From contig NZ_CP009435.1 of assembly GCF_000960995.1 (NCBI RefSeq), positions 2,604,001 to 2,668,000 on the forward strand: DNA of 64,000 nt. The letters run 5' to 3'. Under the pieces are notes generated by a model. The model worked only from the letters and a program-made list of their open reading frames with translations. It was not told where the DNA came from and searched no databases. The position numbers and the translations under genes were made by a program. Numbering within the stretch: position 1 is the first letter of the stretch; every line of letters starts with the position of its first letter. Shown here one piece after another: positions 19,344 through 27,706 of this stretch. The stretch is from Burkholderia glumae LMG 2196 = ATCC 33617 (GTDB taxonomy: Bacteria; Pseudomonadota; Gammaproteobacteria; Burkholderiales; Burkholderiaceae).

Positions 19344-20189
19344 TCAGCGGGCGGGCAGCGCCTCCAGCGCGCCGGTGCCGGCCGGATCCTGCCGATAATA
19401 GTGCGCGAGCAGCCGGTAAAGCTCCGGAAACTCGGCTTCGAACGGGCCGGGGCGCACGAACAGCGCCTCGCTGCAGATCGCGAAGAATTCGGACGGGTGA
19501 TTGGCCGCGTAGGGTTCGATCAGCGAGGTGCGTTCGAAGCGCGCCCAGGCGCGATCCGGCACCGCGTCGACGCGGTCGCAGAAGCGGTCATAGGCGTGAT
19601 CGAACACGTCCGCCCAGCGCGTCGCGTCCAGGTGCGGCGCGTGCAGCCGGCGGAACAGCGGGGGATGGCCGTCCGCCTCGCCGTTGACCATGTCGATCTT
19701 GTGCGCGAACTCGTGGATCACGACGTTGTACACGTCGCGGCCGTCGGCCATCTGCACGTCCTCCCACGACAGGATCACCGGACCGCCGCCCGGCAGGGCC
19801 TGGCCCACCGCGTCCTGGGTGAACTCGTGTACCACGCCGGCCTCGTCCTCGACGGTGTGGGGAATCAAAAATTCACCCGGATAGACGACCACGCCGCTCC
19901 AGCCGCGATAGAGGTCGAGCCCGAGGTTCAGCACCGGCAGGCAGGCCTGCGCGGCGATGTTGACCGTCATGGCATCGGTCAGTTCGAGGCCGTGGGTGGT
20001 CGAGAACGATTTTTCGGCGAGCAGGCAACTGGTCATCTCGCGCAGCCGGGCCAGTTCGGCCGCGGGCCGCGCCGCGAGAAACGGCAGCTTGGCGAGCGTG
20101 GCGTCCCACAGCGCGTCGGGAATCGGGAACGCGCGCAGCGCGCGGTCGCGGCGGCGGGCGTCGAGCCACCGGGTGAGTCGGGAGAGCAT
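19344..20189 (-). CDS. mtfA: MtfA-like zinc metallopeptidase (M90)
   Basis: Cytoplasmic protein of 281 residues related to E. coli MtfA, a zinc aminopeptidase that binds the glucose-PTS repressor Mlc. The zinc motif HEFAHKID is at residues 159-166 (H159, E160, H163), and E234 in HPSEFFAICSEALF is the likely third ligand. The N-terminal part (RRRDRALRAFPIPDALW, LPFL) and GLELTDAMTVNIAAQACLP also match the family. The start ATG at 20187-20189 is chosen because the open frame upstream overlaps the MFS gene in a different phase. Burkholderia generally lacks an obvious Mlc/PtsG system, so the E. coli role may not apply. Confidence 0.88.
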   Translation of the reverse strand: MLSRLTRWLDARRRDRALRAFPIPDALWDATLAKLPFLAARPAAELARLREMTSCLLAEKSFSTTHGLELTDAMTVNIAAQACLPVLNLGLDLYRGWSGVVVYPGEFLIPHTVEDEAGVVHEFTQDAVGQALPGGGPVILSWEDVQMADGRDVYNVVIHEFAHKIDMVNGEADGHPPLFRRLHAPHLDATRWADVFDHAYDRFCDRVDAVPDRAWARFERTSLIEPYAANHPSEFFAICSEALFVRPGPFEAEFPELYRLLAHYYRQDPAGTGALEALPAR

Positions 20190-20227
20190 CGATGCGGGAG
20201 GGGTGTGACGAGACAGCGCACGGTACC

Positions 20228-21787
20228 TCAATCGATGGATTTTTGCCAGGCGGCGAACAGGCCGCCGCAGAGCGCGACGCCGGCGATGAACAGGAAGCCG
20301 TCCAGCGAAGTCAGGAACGCGGCCTGGCGCCCGATCGTTGCGCTGACCGACGCCAGCGCGAGCGCGTGCGCGTCGCCCGCCGCCTGACCGGCGCCGGCGT
20401 AGCCGCGCGCCAGCGCGTCGACGGTCTGCGCGAACGTGGGGTTGAACACGCTCGCCTGCTCGAAAAGCCGTGCGCGGTGCAGCGCGTCGCGATGCTGCTC
20501 GATGATGATCACCGAGGAGGTCGCGAACGACAGCGTCAGTTGCCGCACGATGTTCTTCAGGCGGTAGCTGTGCGTGTAGTCGTCGATCGGGAATGCACGA
20601 AACGTCAGGTTCGCGACCGGCATCACGATGAACAGCAGCAACAGGCCGCGCATCAGCAGCGGCACGATCAGCTCGGCCTCGCCGACGCCGGGCGACAGCC
20701 GCGCCATCGCGAGCGCGGCGCCGGCCGCGAGCGCGAAGCCCGGCACGATGAACCATTTCTTGTGCGTGACGTGCTTCGCGTAGCGCAGGTAGACGAACAG
20801 CGCGGCGGACGCGATCAGCGAGGTGGCGCCCGTCAGCCGCCCGGCGTTCTCGACGGGGTAGTCGAGCCCCGCCTCGAGAAGGCGCGAGGTCAGATAGCTG
20901 AACGAGGTGGTGATGTAGTAATAGAGCACGTAGAGCAGCAGGCCGACCTGGAACGTGCGCAGCCGCAGCGCCGACATGCGCACCAGCGGCGCAGGCTGGC
21001 TCCATTGGTGGCGCGCGAACAGCGCCAGCGCCGCGAAGCCGGCCAACGTCAGCAGGATCAGCAAAGGCGACGACAGGAACAGCTGGTAGCGCACCTGCTG
21101 CATCACGATCTGCAGCGAGCCCTGCGCGAAGGCGAAGATCACGTAGGGCCAGATCTGGCTCGGGGTGCGCTCGGCGGGCGGCGCATGGCCGGCATCGGGC
21201 AGCGTGGCGTAGGCCAGCGCGGAGCTCGCGAGCGCCATCGGCACCGTGCAGGCGAACACGGCGCGCCAAGTGAAGCGCGCGATCAGTTCGCCGCCGACGA
21301 TCGGCGCGAGCGAGGTGCCGAGCAGCAGCATGACGAGGAACGCGCGCAATGCCGGCGCGCGCTCCTGCGGCGGGTAGGTGATTTGGATCAGGATGCGGCA
21401 GGCACCCATCATCGGGCCGATGAAGTAGCCCTGGAAGCCCCGAGCGAACGCGAGTTCGAGCGAGGTGTCGGCCAGCGCCGCGGCGCTCGCGCCGAGCGCG
21501 TAGAGCAGCAGGCAGCCGCTCACGTAGCGCCGATGGCCGACGCGGTCGATCCACCATTGCTGCTGCAGGATGCCGAGCACCGCCGTGATCGCATAGGCGC
21601 TCGACGCCCAGACGAGTTCGTCGGGCGAGGCGTTGATCCCGCCGGCGATGTAGCTGGCGAAGAACGAGAACAGCGCGTTGTCGAAATAGTCGAGGCCGGT
21701 GACGACCGCCAGCGCCCAGCGAAACAGCCCGCCGCACGGTGCGGCGAGACTGCCGTGCGGCGACCGGGCGGAGAGGAGGCTGCTCAT
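20228..21787 (-). CDS. MFS exporter, DHA2 (14-helix) type
   Basis: Inner-membrane transporter of 519 residues with about 14 hydrophobic segments, starting MSSLLSARSPHGSLAAPCGG. The first helices carry DYFDNALFSFFASYIAGGIN and the motif-A region WWIDRVGHRRYVSG, and GFQGYFIGPMMGACRILIQI resembles the EmrB/DHA2 drug:proton antiporters. It lacks a neighbouring membrane-fusion (EmrA) gene. Its start codon overlaps the stop of the MerR regulator gene by 4 nt, so the two are coupled, and the regulator probably controls this pump in response to its substrate. The substrate itself is unknown. Confidence 0.87.
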   Translation of the reverse strand: MSSLLSARSPHGSLAAPCGGLFRWALAVVTGLDYFDNALFSFFASYIAGGINASPDELVWASSAYAITAVLGILQQQWWIDRVGHRRYVSGCLLLYALGASAAALADTSLELAFARGFQGYFIGPMMGACRILIQITYPPQERAPALRAFLVMLLLGTSLAPIVGGELIARFTWRAVFACTVPMALASSALAYATLPDAGHAPPAERTPSQIWPYVIFAFAQGSLQIVMQQVRYQLFLSSPLLILLTLAGFAALALFARHQWSQPAPLVRMSALRLRTFQVGLLLYVLYYYITTSFSYLTSRLLEAGLDYPVENAGRLTGATSLIASAALFVYLRYAKHVTHKKWFIVPGFALAAGAALAMARLSPGVGEAELIVPLLMRGLLLLFIVMPVANLTFRAFPIDDYTHSYRLKNIVRQLTLSFATSSVIIIEQHRDALHRARLFEQASVFNPTFAQTVDALARGYAGAGQAAGDAHALALASVSATIGRQAAFLTSLDGFLFIAGVALCGGLFAAWQKSID

Positions 21788-22284
21788 GGCCGTGACCTGC
21801 GGCCGCGGCCCTGCTTCGCGGCCGCCTGGCGGCGCGCGATCAGCGTATCGGGATCTTCGCCGGCCAGGCGTCGCTCGACGTAGTCGATGTCGTGCAGCAG
21901 TTCGGCACGGATCGTCTCGACCTCGTGCAGCTCGCGGCGCGCGGCGGCGATCCGTTCGTCGAGCGTCGCCACCTGCTGCGCGAGATTCGCATGGATCTCG
22001 CGCAGCGAAGCGTCCGAGAAGCGCCGCTGCCCGTCGCCCGTCGCCTCGCTCGGCCGCTTCAGCATCTCCGTGATGCCGTGCAGCGAGAAGCCGAGCGCGC
22101 GCAGCCGCAGTATCCTCGCGAAACGCTCGAGGTCGGCCTCGGCGTAGAGCCGGTAGCGGCCCTCGCTGCGCAGCGGCGTGACCAGTCCCCGTTCCTCATA
22201 GTATTTCAGCGTGCGCGGCGTGACGCCGAGACGGTCGGCGGCGTCGCGCACGGTCAGCAGGCAGGGGGCGGCAAGGCGGGTCAT
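21784..22284 (-). CDS. MerR-family transcriptional regulator
   Basis: A 166-residue regulator. The N-terminal winged helix is clear: LLTVRDAADRLGVTPRTLKY, YEERGLVTPLRSEGRYRLYA, LRALGFSLHGI. A dimerising coiled coil follows (about 100-145, REIHANLAQQVATLDERIAA). There is no cysteine pattern for metal binding; the only Cys is near the N-terminus (residue 8). This makes it an organic-ligand type like BmrR or a related drug sensor, but it has no recognisable ligand domain beyond the coiled coil. It overlaps the MFS exporter gene by 4 nt (ATGA). A GTAC-rich palindrome next to a TATAAT box lies just upstream. Confidence 0.88.
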   Translation of the reverse strand: MTRLAAPCLLTVRDAADRLGVTPRTLKYYEERGLVTPLRSEGRYRLYAEADLERFARILRLRALGFSLHGITEMLKRPSEATGDGQRRFSDASLREIHANLAQQVATLDERIAAARRELHEVETIRAELLHDIDYVERRLAGEDPDTLIARRQAAAKQGRGRRSRP

Positions 22285-22330
22285 GAGGCTCTGGGCGCGA
22301 TGGCGCGCCGAGAATGACGGAATGCCGGCG

Positions 22331-22366
22331 ATTATAAATCAACGTGTACGTACACGTACACGTACA
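22331..22366 (-). promoter_or_regulatory. Candidate MerR-controlled promoter with palindromic operator
   Basis: On the minus strand a perfect TATAAT (22331-22336) precedes the merR start by 46 nt. Next to it, 22342-22357 is the perfect 16-bp palindrome ACGTGTACGTACACGT, extended by another CGTACA copy to 22366. MerR proteins bind such dyads in the spacer of promoters with 19-nt spacing; a GTGTAC at 22356-22361 would give exactly 19 nt, though it is a poor -35 match. Confidence 0.55.
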
Positions 22367-22378
22367 GATTCGGGCATG

Positions 22379-22400
22379 AAAAAGCCGCCCGGCGGGCGGC
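22379..22400 (-). terminator. Rho-independent terminator of rho
   Basis: On the minus strand GCCGCCC - GCC - GGGCGGC is followed by five T, 52 nt after the rho stop. The merR promoter lies immediately beyond it. Confidence 0.85.
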
Positions 22401-22452
22401 TTCTGGCGGCTTTCCTGCTGCGTTGCGCGACTCGTGCCGGCCTGGCGCGGGC

Positions 22453-23715
22453 TCAGCCGCCGCGGCGCATCAGGTCGAAGAACTCGGAATTGCTCTTGGT
22501 CTGGCGAATCTTGTCGAGCAGGAATTCCATCGCCTCGACTTCGTCCATGTCGTGGATGAACTTGCGCAGCACCCAGATCTTCTGAAGGATGTCGGCCTTG
22601 ATCAGCATTTCCTCGCGGCGCGTGCCCGACTTGTTCAGGTTGATCGACGGGTAGACGCGCTTTTCCGCGAGACGGCGTTCCAGGTGGACTTCCATGTTGC
22701 CGGTGCCCTTGAACTCTTCGTAGATCACGTCGTCCATGCGGCTGCCGGTTTCGATCAGCGCGGTACCGATGATGGTCAGCGAGCCGCCTTCCTCGATGTT
22801 GCGCGCCGCGCCGAAGAAGCGCTTCGGGCGCTGCAGGGCGTTGGCGTCGACGCCGCCCGTGAGCACCTTGCCCGAGGCCGGGATCACGGTGTTGTAGGCG
22901 CGCGCGAGACGCGTGATCGAGTCGAGCAGGATCACCACGTCGTGCTTCATTTCCACCAGGCGCTTGGCCTTCTCGATCACCATTTCGGCGACCTGCACGT
23001 GGCGCGTGGCCGGTTCGTCGAAGGTCGAGGCGATCACTTCGCCCGCCACCGAGCGCTGCATTTCCGTCACTTCTTCCGGACGCTCGTCGATCAGCAGCAC
23101 GAACAGAATCACGTCCGGGTGGTTCTGCTTGATCGCGTGCGCGATGTGCTGGAGCATCACGGTCTTGCCCGACTTCGGCGAGGCGACCAGCAGGCCGCGC
23201 TGGCCCTTGCCGATCGGCGCGATCATGTCGATGATGCGGCCCGTCACGTTTTCCTCGCCGCGCATTTCGCGTTCGAGCGAAAGCGGCTTGTTCGGGTGCA
23301 GCGGCGTGAGGTTCTCGAACATGATCTTGTGTTTCGAGGCCTCGGGCGGCTGCCCGTTGACTTTGTCGACCTTGACCAGTGCGAAGTAGCGCTCGCCGTC
23401 CTTCGGCGTGCGGACCTCACCTTCGATCGTGTCGCCGGTATGCAGGTTGAAGCGGCGGATCTGCGACGGGCTGATATAGATGTCGTCCGTGCTCGCGAGA
23501 TACGACATTTCGGGCGAGCGCAGGAAACCGAAGCCGTCCGGCAGGACTTCGAGCGTGCCGTCGCCGAAGATCGTCTCTCCCGTCTTGGCGCGCTTTTTTA
23601 GAATGGCGAACATCAGCTCCTGCTTGCGCAGGCGGTTCGCGTTTTCGATCTCCAGGCCGTTGGCCATTTCGATCAATTCGGACACGTGCAGAGACTTGAG
23701 CTCGGATAAATGCAT
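22453..23715 (-). CDS. rho: Transcription termination factor Rho
   Basis: Hexameric RNA-dependent ATPase that ends transcription at Rho-dependent sites. The protein has 420 residues, the short form like E. coli. It has the N-terminal Rho-N helices (MHLSELKSLHVSELIEMANG), the cold-shock-like RNA-binding domain (about 48-118, GDGTLEVLPDGFGFLRSP), the P-loop SPKSGKT at 179-185, LLIDERPEEVTEM, and the Q- and R-loops in DSITRLARAYN and LTGGVDANALQRPKRFFGAA. No inserted acidic domain is present. It follows trxA on the same strand, an old and widely conserved pair. The 202-nt gap contains a strong hairpin. A tAATTAAATt patch at about 23812-23821 on the leader is a plausible promoter region. Confidence 0.98.
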   Translation of the reverse strand: MHLSELKSLHVSELIEMANGLEIENANRLRKQELMFAILKKRAKTGETIFGDGTLEVLPDGFGFLRSPEMSYLASTDDIYISPSQIRRFNLHTGDTIEGEVRTPKDGERYFALVKVDKVNGQPPEASKHKIMFENLTPLHPNKPLSLEREMRGEENVTGRIIDMIAPIGKGQRGLLVASPKSGKTVMLQHIAHAIKQNHPDVILFVLLIDERPEEVTEMQRSVAGEVIASTFDEPATRHVQVAEMVIEKAKRLVEMKHDVVILLDSITRLARAYNTVIPASGKVLTGGVDANALQRPKRFFGAARNIEEGGSLTIIGTALIETGSRMDDVIYEEFKGTGNMEVHLERRLAEKRVYPSINLNKSGTRREEMLIKADILQKIWVLRKFIHDMDEVEAMEFLLDKIRQTKSNSEFFDLMRRGG

Positions 23716-23865
23716 ACGGAGAACCCGCCAGGGAGGAGAGATGCGACGAAAGAAATAGGGAGGAGGGCGAGCGGAAACGCTCTGAGACTTTTGCGTCGGA
23801 TGGCGACGTCTAATTAAATTCTAGCACACGCCGATTCGGCCTTGCTTTGCCGCACATCGGCTGCA

Positions 23866-23901
23866 CCACGCGCCTGTTGCCAGCCGGCAACAGGCGCGTG
23901 G
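23866..23901 (-). other. Perfect 16-bp hairpin between trxA and rho
   Basis: CCACGCGCCTGTTGCC (23866-23881) is the exact reverse complement of 23886-23901, around a 4-nt loop. It begins 17 nt after the trxA stop. No T-run follows on the minus strand, so it is not a standard terminator; it may stabilise the trxA 3' end or act in the rho leader. Confidence 0.6.
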
Positions 23902-23917
23902 CGGAGATAATCGCTTA

Positions 23918-24244
23918 TTACAGGTGGCTGTCGAGAAACGCGGTCAATTGCGATTTGGACAGGGCGCCGACCTTTTGTGCGGCGAGCACGCCGTTCTTGA
24001 ACAGAATCAGCGTCGGGATGCCGCGCACACCGTAACGCGCCGGCGTCGCCGTGTTGTCGTCGACGTTGATCTTTGCGATCGTCAGCTTGTCGCCGTATTC
24101 CTTCGAGATTTCGTCGAGGATCGGGGCGATCATCTTGCAGGGGCCGCACCATTCGGCCCAGAAATCGAGCAGCACGGGCTTGTCGGATCGTACGACGTCC
24201 TGTTCGAACGACGTGTCGCTGATGTGTTTGATCTGTTCGCTCAT
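23918..24244 (-). CDS. trxA: Thioredoxin
   Basis: The main cytoplasmic disulfide reductant, 108 residues. The active site WCGPC is intact with C33 and C36 in LLDFWAEWCGPCKMIAPILD, and the cis-proline loop GVRGIPTLILFKNG is present. Length and sequence (MSEQIKHISDTSFEQDVVRS) are those of thioredoxin 1. It precedes rho in the usual trxA-rho order. Upstream lie about 440 nt before the SRP RNA; the trxA promoter is probably in the AT-rich patch at 24386-24413, where the minus strand reads TAATAT. Confidence 0.98.
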   Translation of the reverse strand: MSEQIKHISDTSFEQDVVRSDKPVLLDFWAEWCGPCKMIAPILDEISKEYGDKLTIAKINVDDNTATPARYGVRGIPTLILFKNGVLAAQKVGALSKSQLTAFLDSHL

Positions 24245-24674
24245 TTGGTCAATACCTCATTCGTTTCGGGGACTGCCTGCGGGTGCCGGTCAGGTGCGCC
24301 GGCCGCCGGTTCAGGCAGGTCCGCCCCGCAGGGAACGGCGGCCATGAAGCGCTGAAAACCGTGGCTCGCGGGTCACTCGGGCGTCATATTAGCCTAAATC
24401 GCTATGCGCCGTTGGCGGCGATAGTATCCGCTTCGCGAGTAGGGGGTTCGGGCCGCTGCGAGCGATGGCAAGAACATGGGGATGGCGCCCGCGAATGCAA
24501 GGCTGGCCGGTCCGGCACAAGGCATGCCGCCGTGTCGTCGAGGGTGCCTCATGATGGCGCATGGCTCCGATTCCTCGCCGCGCCTGCCGCGACGCGTTCC
24601 GTCCTGTGCTCCGTCCGGCGGCGTCGCCGCGGCCGCCGTGCGATAAATCGGTCGCGTTCGCGACGAAGCGATGT
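24245..24674. other. Non-coding gap between trxA and ffs
   Basis: About 430 nt separating divergent trxA and ffs. Open frames on both strands are short, overlap each other and have no conserved content. An AT-rich patch at 24386-24413 may hold the trxA promoter. No hairpin with a T-run was seen. Confidence 0.5.
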
Positions 24675-24680
24675 TAGAAT
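24675..24680 (+). promoter_or_regulatory. -10 element of the SRP RNA gene
   Basis: TAGAAT ends 5 nt before the predicted 5' end of the SRP RNA, the correct distance for a -10 box. No convincing -35 is visible. Confidence 0.6.
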
Positions 24681-24685
24681 TCGCC

Positions 24686-24785
24686 GTGACGGGCCTCCTC
24701 GCATGGTGGGCCGGTGAACCTGGTCAGGTCGGGAACGAAGCAGCCACAGCCGTTTTCCACCAGTGCCGAGGGTCGGGCTCGTCAC
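24686..24785 (+). ncRNA. ffs: Small signal recognition particle RNA (4.5S)
   Basis: RNA core of the signal recognition particle, which binds Ffh and targets membrane proteins to SecYEG. The conserved apical domain is unmistakable: GGTCAGGTC (24722-24730), then GGGAACGAAGCAGCC. The 5' GTGACGGGCC pairs with the 3' GGGCTCGTCAC to close the single long hairpin of about 100 nt. The last bases are followed by a pyrimidine-rich run (ttctcccccctt), a possible terminator region. dnaX follows 250 nt downstream, a common arrangement in betaproteobacteria. Ends are set from the outer helix and could be off by a few bases. Confidence 0.95.
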
Positions 24786-25022
24786 CTTCTCCCCCCTTCT
24801 TGCTTCGCTCGTTCAGCCGATTCGCGTTGGCCTGTTCGGGTTGCGCCTTGCCGCGCGGCTCGGTCATGGCAGCGGCCCGATCGCGCAGCCGATTTTTCTG
24901 CAGCCTCCGGCACCTGCGCGGTCCTTGCCGCGCCGCATGACCTCACGCATCCTGCGCATGAACGACGGCCCCGGCCGGCTCGCGCCGCGCGTCCGGCTGT
25001 CGGCGGCGACCGGCGTTACTGA

Positions 25023-25028
25023 TACAAT
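25023..25028 (+). promoter_or_regulatory. -10 element of dnaX, likely leaderless start
   Basis: TACAAT ends 6 nt before the dnaX ATG, so transcription would begin at or within a base or two of the start codon. No Shine-Dalgarno sequence is present. The same spacing occurs at surE. Confidence 0.55.
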
Positions 25029-25034
25029 TTCCCG

Positions 25035-27620
25035 ATGACCTATCAAGTTCTCGCACGCAAGTGGCGTCCGAAGGATTTCGCTTCGCTCGTCGGCCAGGAG
25101 CACGTCGTCAGGGCGCTCACGCACGCGCTCGACGGCGGGCGTTTGCATCACGCCTATTTGTTTACGGGCACGCGCGGCGTCGGCAAGACCACGCTGTCCC
25201 GGATCTTCGCCAAGGCGCTCAATTGCGAGACGGGCGTCACCTCGCAGCCGTGCGGCGTATGCCGTGCCTGCCGTGAGATCGACGAGGGCCGTTTCGTCGA
25301 CTATGTCGAAATGGATGCGGCGAGCAATCGCGGTGTCGACGAAATGGCCGCGCTGCTCGAGCGCGCCGTGTACGCGCCCGTGGACGCGCGCTTCAAGGTC
25401 TACATGATCGACGAAGTCCACATGCTGACGAACCACGCCTTCAACGCGATGTTGAAGACGCTGGAAGAGCCGCCGCCGCACGTCAAGTTCATCCTTGCCA
25501 CCACCGATCCGCAGAAGATTCCCGTCACCGTCCTGTCGCGCTGCCTGCAGTTCAATCTGAAGCAGATGCCGGCCGGCCATATCGTGATGCATCTCGAGCG
25601 CATTCTGGGCGAGGAGCGCGTCGCGTTCGAGCCACAGGCGCTGCGGCTGCTCGCGCGCGCGGCACAGGGCAGCATGCGCGATGCGCTGTCGTTGACCGAT
25701 CAGGCGATCGCCTATTCGGCCAACGAGGTGACCGAGGCGGCCGTGTCGGGAATGCTCGGCGCGCTGGACCAGACCTACATGGTCCGGTTGCTCGACGCGA
25801 TCGCCTCGTCCGACGGCCCCGAAATCCTCGCGATCGCCGACGAGATGGCCTTGCGCAGCCTGTCGTTCTCGACCGCGCTGCAGGATCTGGCCGGCCTGCT
25901 GCACCGCATCGCCTGGGCGCAGTTCGCACCGGCCTCGGTGCTCGACGAGTGGCCCGAGGCGGCCGACCTGCGCCGCTTCGCCGAGGCGCTGAGCCCGGAG
26001 CAGGTGCAACTCTATTACCAGATCGCGACGGTCGGCCGGGGCGAACTCGGCCTCGCGCCCGACGAATATGCGGGTTTCACGATGACGCTGCTGCGGATGC
26101 TGGCGTTCGCGCCAGCCGCGAGCGGCGGCGCGCCAGTGCCTGGCGCGGCGCCTGCCGTGGCCGCCGGCGGCCGTCGCGCGGCCGCGCCGGTGGCGCCGGC
26201 CGGAGCCGGCGCGCGCGATGCCGCAGCGCATGCGATGCCACCCGTGGCCGCCGCGGCGTCTGCAAGGCCCGCGCCCGCCCCGGTGGCGCAGGCTGCGGCC
26301 GAGCCGCCGCCCGCGGCCGTCGCCGCACCGCGCGCGGTGCCGCCAGCGGCGGCCCGCGATGTCGCGACAGCGAAGCGGCCGGCCGAGTTGCCGGTGCGCG
26401 CCGAGCAAGCGAGGCCCGCCGAATCGGACGAGGCGGCCGCTGTCGCGCCGCGCGAATCGGCGCCGGACCTCGCGGACGAGCCTGCCGAGTCGCCGCTTGC
26501 CTCGCAGCTCGAATCATCCGATGTCGCGCTCGGCGCCGGGCCGACGCCGCCCGCTGAACCGGCGGCCATGCTCGAGCCGTCGCTGCGCGCCGACACGCCG
26601 CCGATGGCCGAGTCTGCGGCCGAAGCCGCGTTTGCCGAAGACGTCTCGTCCTTGCCCGCCGCCTTGCCGCAAGCATCTCCGCCGTCGGCTGACGCCGCGC
26701 CGCTTGCCGCCGCGCCGCGTCCCGATCGGGTCGAGCCTGCCGCGGTCCGGCCTCCGGCCGCGCCGGTTGCCGCGCCGGGCGAACGTTCCGACGCGCTGCG
26801 CGGCGGGGGCGCCGCCGCCGCGCTCGACGTACTGCGCAACGCCGGCATGCGCGTCTCGTCCGATCGCGGCCGCGCAGCCTCGGCCGCCAAGCCGGCGCCG
26901 GCGGCCAAGTCCGCCGCGCCGCGCGTGAACGTGCCGACCCCGCGCCCGCGCACGGCGCAGCCGTCCCGTCCCGCCGCCGCGGCCGATCCGTCGGCGCCGC
27001 CGCCGTGGGATGACATGCCGCCCGACGATTACCTGCCGATCTCGGCCGACGACCACTACGGGCCACCGCCCGACGACGGCTACCTTCCCGTCTTCGACAG
27101 CAGTCCCGACGACGTGCGCGTCGCGCCGCAGCCGGCGCCCGCACCGGCTGACACCCGACCGCTGCCGCCCGCCATCGCGCTCGACGCGATCGGCTATGCC
27201 GGCGAATGGCCGCAACTGGCCGCGACCCTGACGCTCAAGGGCGTCGCTTACCAGCTCGCGTTCAACAGCGAACTGATTTCCGCTCAGGGCGGCGTGCTGA
27301 AGCTGGCCGTGCCGGTGCCGCAGTATGCCGACGCGGCGCAGGTGGTGAAGCTGAAGACGGCGCTTGCCGAGGCGCTCGGCAAGCCGGTCGAGGTGGCCGT
27401 CGAGGTCGGTCCCGCGCGGCGCACGGCGGCCGCGCTCGATGCGGTCGAGCGCGCGAAGCGCCAGCGCGAGGCCGAGCAGGAGATCGGCGCCGATCCGTTC
27501 GTCCAGCAACTGATTCGCGACTTCGGCGCGCGTATCGTCGAGGGCTCGGTGCGGCCCGTCGCGAGCGACGCCGCAGCGGCCGGGCCGGCCGGGCAGTGCG
27601 GCGCGCCCACGCTGCATTGA
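25035..27620 (+). CDS. dnaX: DNA polymerase III subunit tau/gamma
   Basis: AAA+ clamp-loader subunit that loads the beta clamp and, as tau, ties polymerase cores to the helicase. The 861-residue protein begins MTYQVLARKWRPKDFASLVG and has Walker A GTRGVGKTT (45-53), a zinc module with C64, C73, C76 and C79, the Walker B variant MIDEVH (125-129) and sensor LSRC (167-170). Clamp-loader domains II and III extend to about residue 365. A very long Ala/Pro-rich linker (about 370-705) joins the C-terminal tau domain, which begins near IALDAIGYAGEWPQL. No A-rich slippery heptamer like that of E. coli is present, so a separate gamma form by that mechanism is not predicted. Downstream are ybaB and recR, the standard trio. 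Confidence 0.97.
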   Translation: MTYQVLARKWRPKDFASLVGQEHVVRALTHALDGGRLHHAYLFTGTRGVGKTTLSRIFAKALNCETGVTSQPCGVCRACREIDEGRFVDYVEMDAASNRGVDEMAALLERAVYAPVDARFKVYMIDEVHMLTNHAFNAMLKTLEEPPPHVKFILATTDPQKIPVTVLSRCLQFNLKQMPAGHIVMHLERILGEERVAFEPQALRLLARAAQGSMRDALSLTDQAIAYSANEVTEAAVSGMLGALDQTYMVRLLDAIASSDGPEILAIADEMALRSLSFSTALQDLAGLLHRIAWAQFAPASVLDEWPEAADLRRFAEALSPEQVQLYYQIATVGRGELGLAPDEYAGFTMTLLRMLAFAPAASGGAPVPGAAPAVAAGGRRAAAPVAPAGAGARDAAAHAMPPVAAAASARPAPAPVAQAAAEPPPAAVAAPRAVPPAAARDVATAKRPAELPVRAEQARPAESDEAAAVAPRESAPDLADEPAESPLASQLESSDVALGAGPTPPAEPAAMLEPSLRADTPPMAESAAEAAFAEDVSSLPAALPQASPPSADAAPLAAAPRPDRVEPAAVRPPAAPVAAPGERSDALRGGGAAAALDVLRNAGMRVSSDRGRAASAAKPAPAAKSAAPRVNVPTPRPRTAQPSRPAAAADPSAPPPWDDMPPDDYLPISADDHYGPPPDDGYLPVFDSSPDDVRVAPQPAPAPADTRPLPPAIALDAIGYAGEWPQLAATLTLKGVAYQLAFNSELISAQGGVLKLAVPVPQYADAAQVVKLKTALAEALGKPVEVAVEVGPARRTAAALDAVERAKRQREAEQEIGADPFVQQLIRDFGARIVEGSVRPVASDAAAAGPAGQCGAPTLH

Positions 27621-27706
27621 GCGTGCGGCGCGCGCATCCCATTCCCTAATTCCGGAACCGGCGCTAAGATCGCGCCGGTCTCACACGAACACCAAGGAGC
27701 ACGTCC

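Noticed and set aside
24549..24785. Minus-strand open frame of 78 residues across the SRP RNA
   Set aside because: It is antisense to the conserved ffs RNA, has no ribosome site and no conserved protein content. Such frames are a known source of false hypothetical proteins.
25035..27620. E. coli-style A-run frameshift signal in dnaX
   Set aside because: No run of six or more A was found in the gene.
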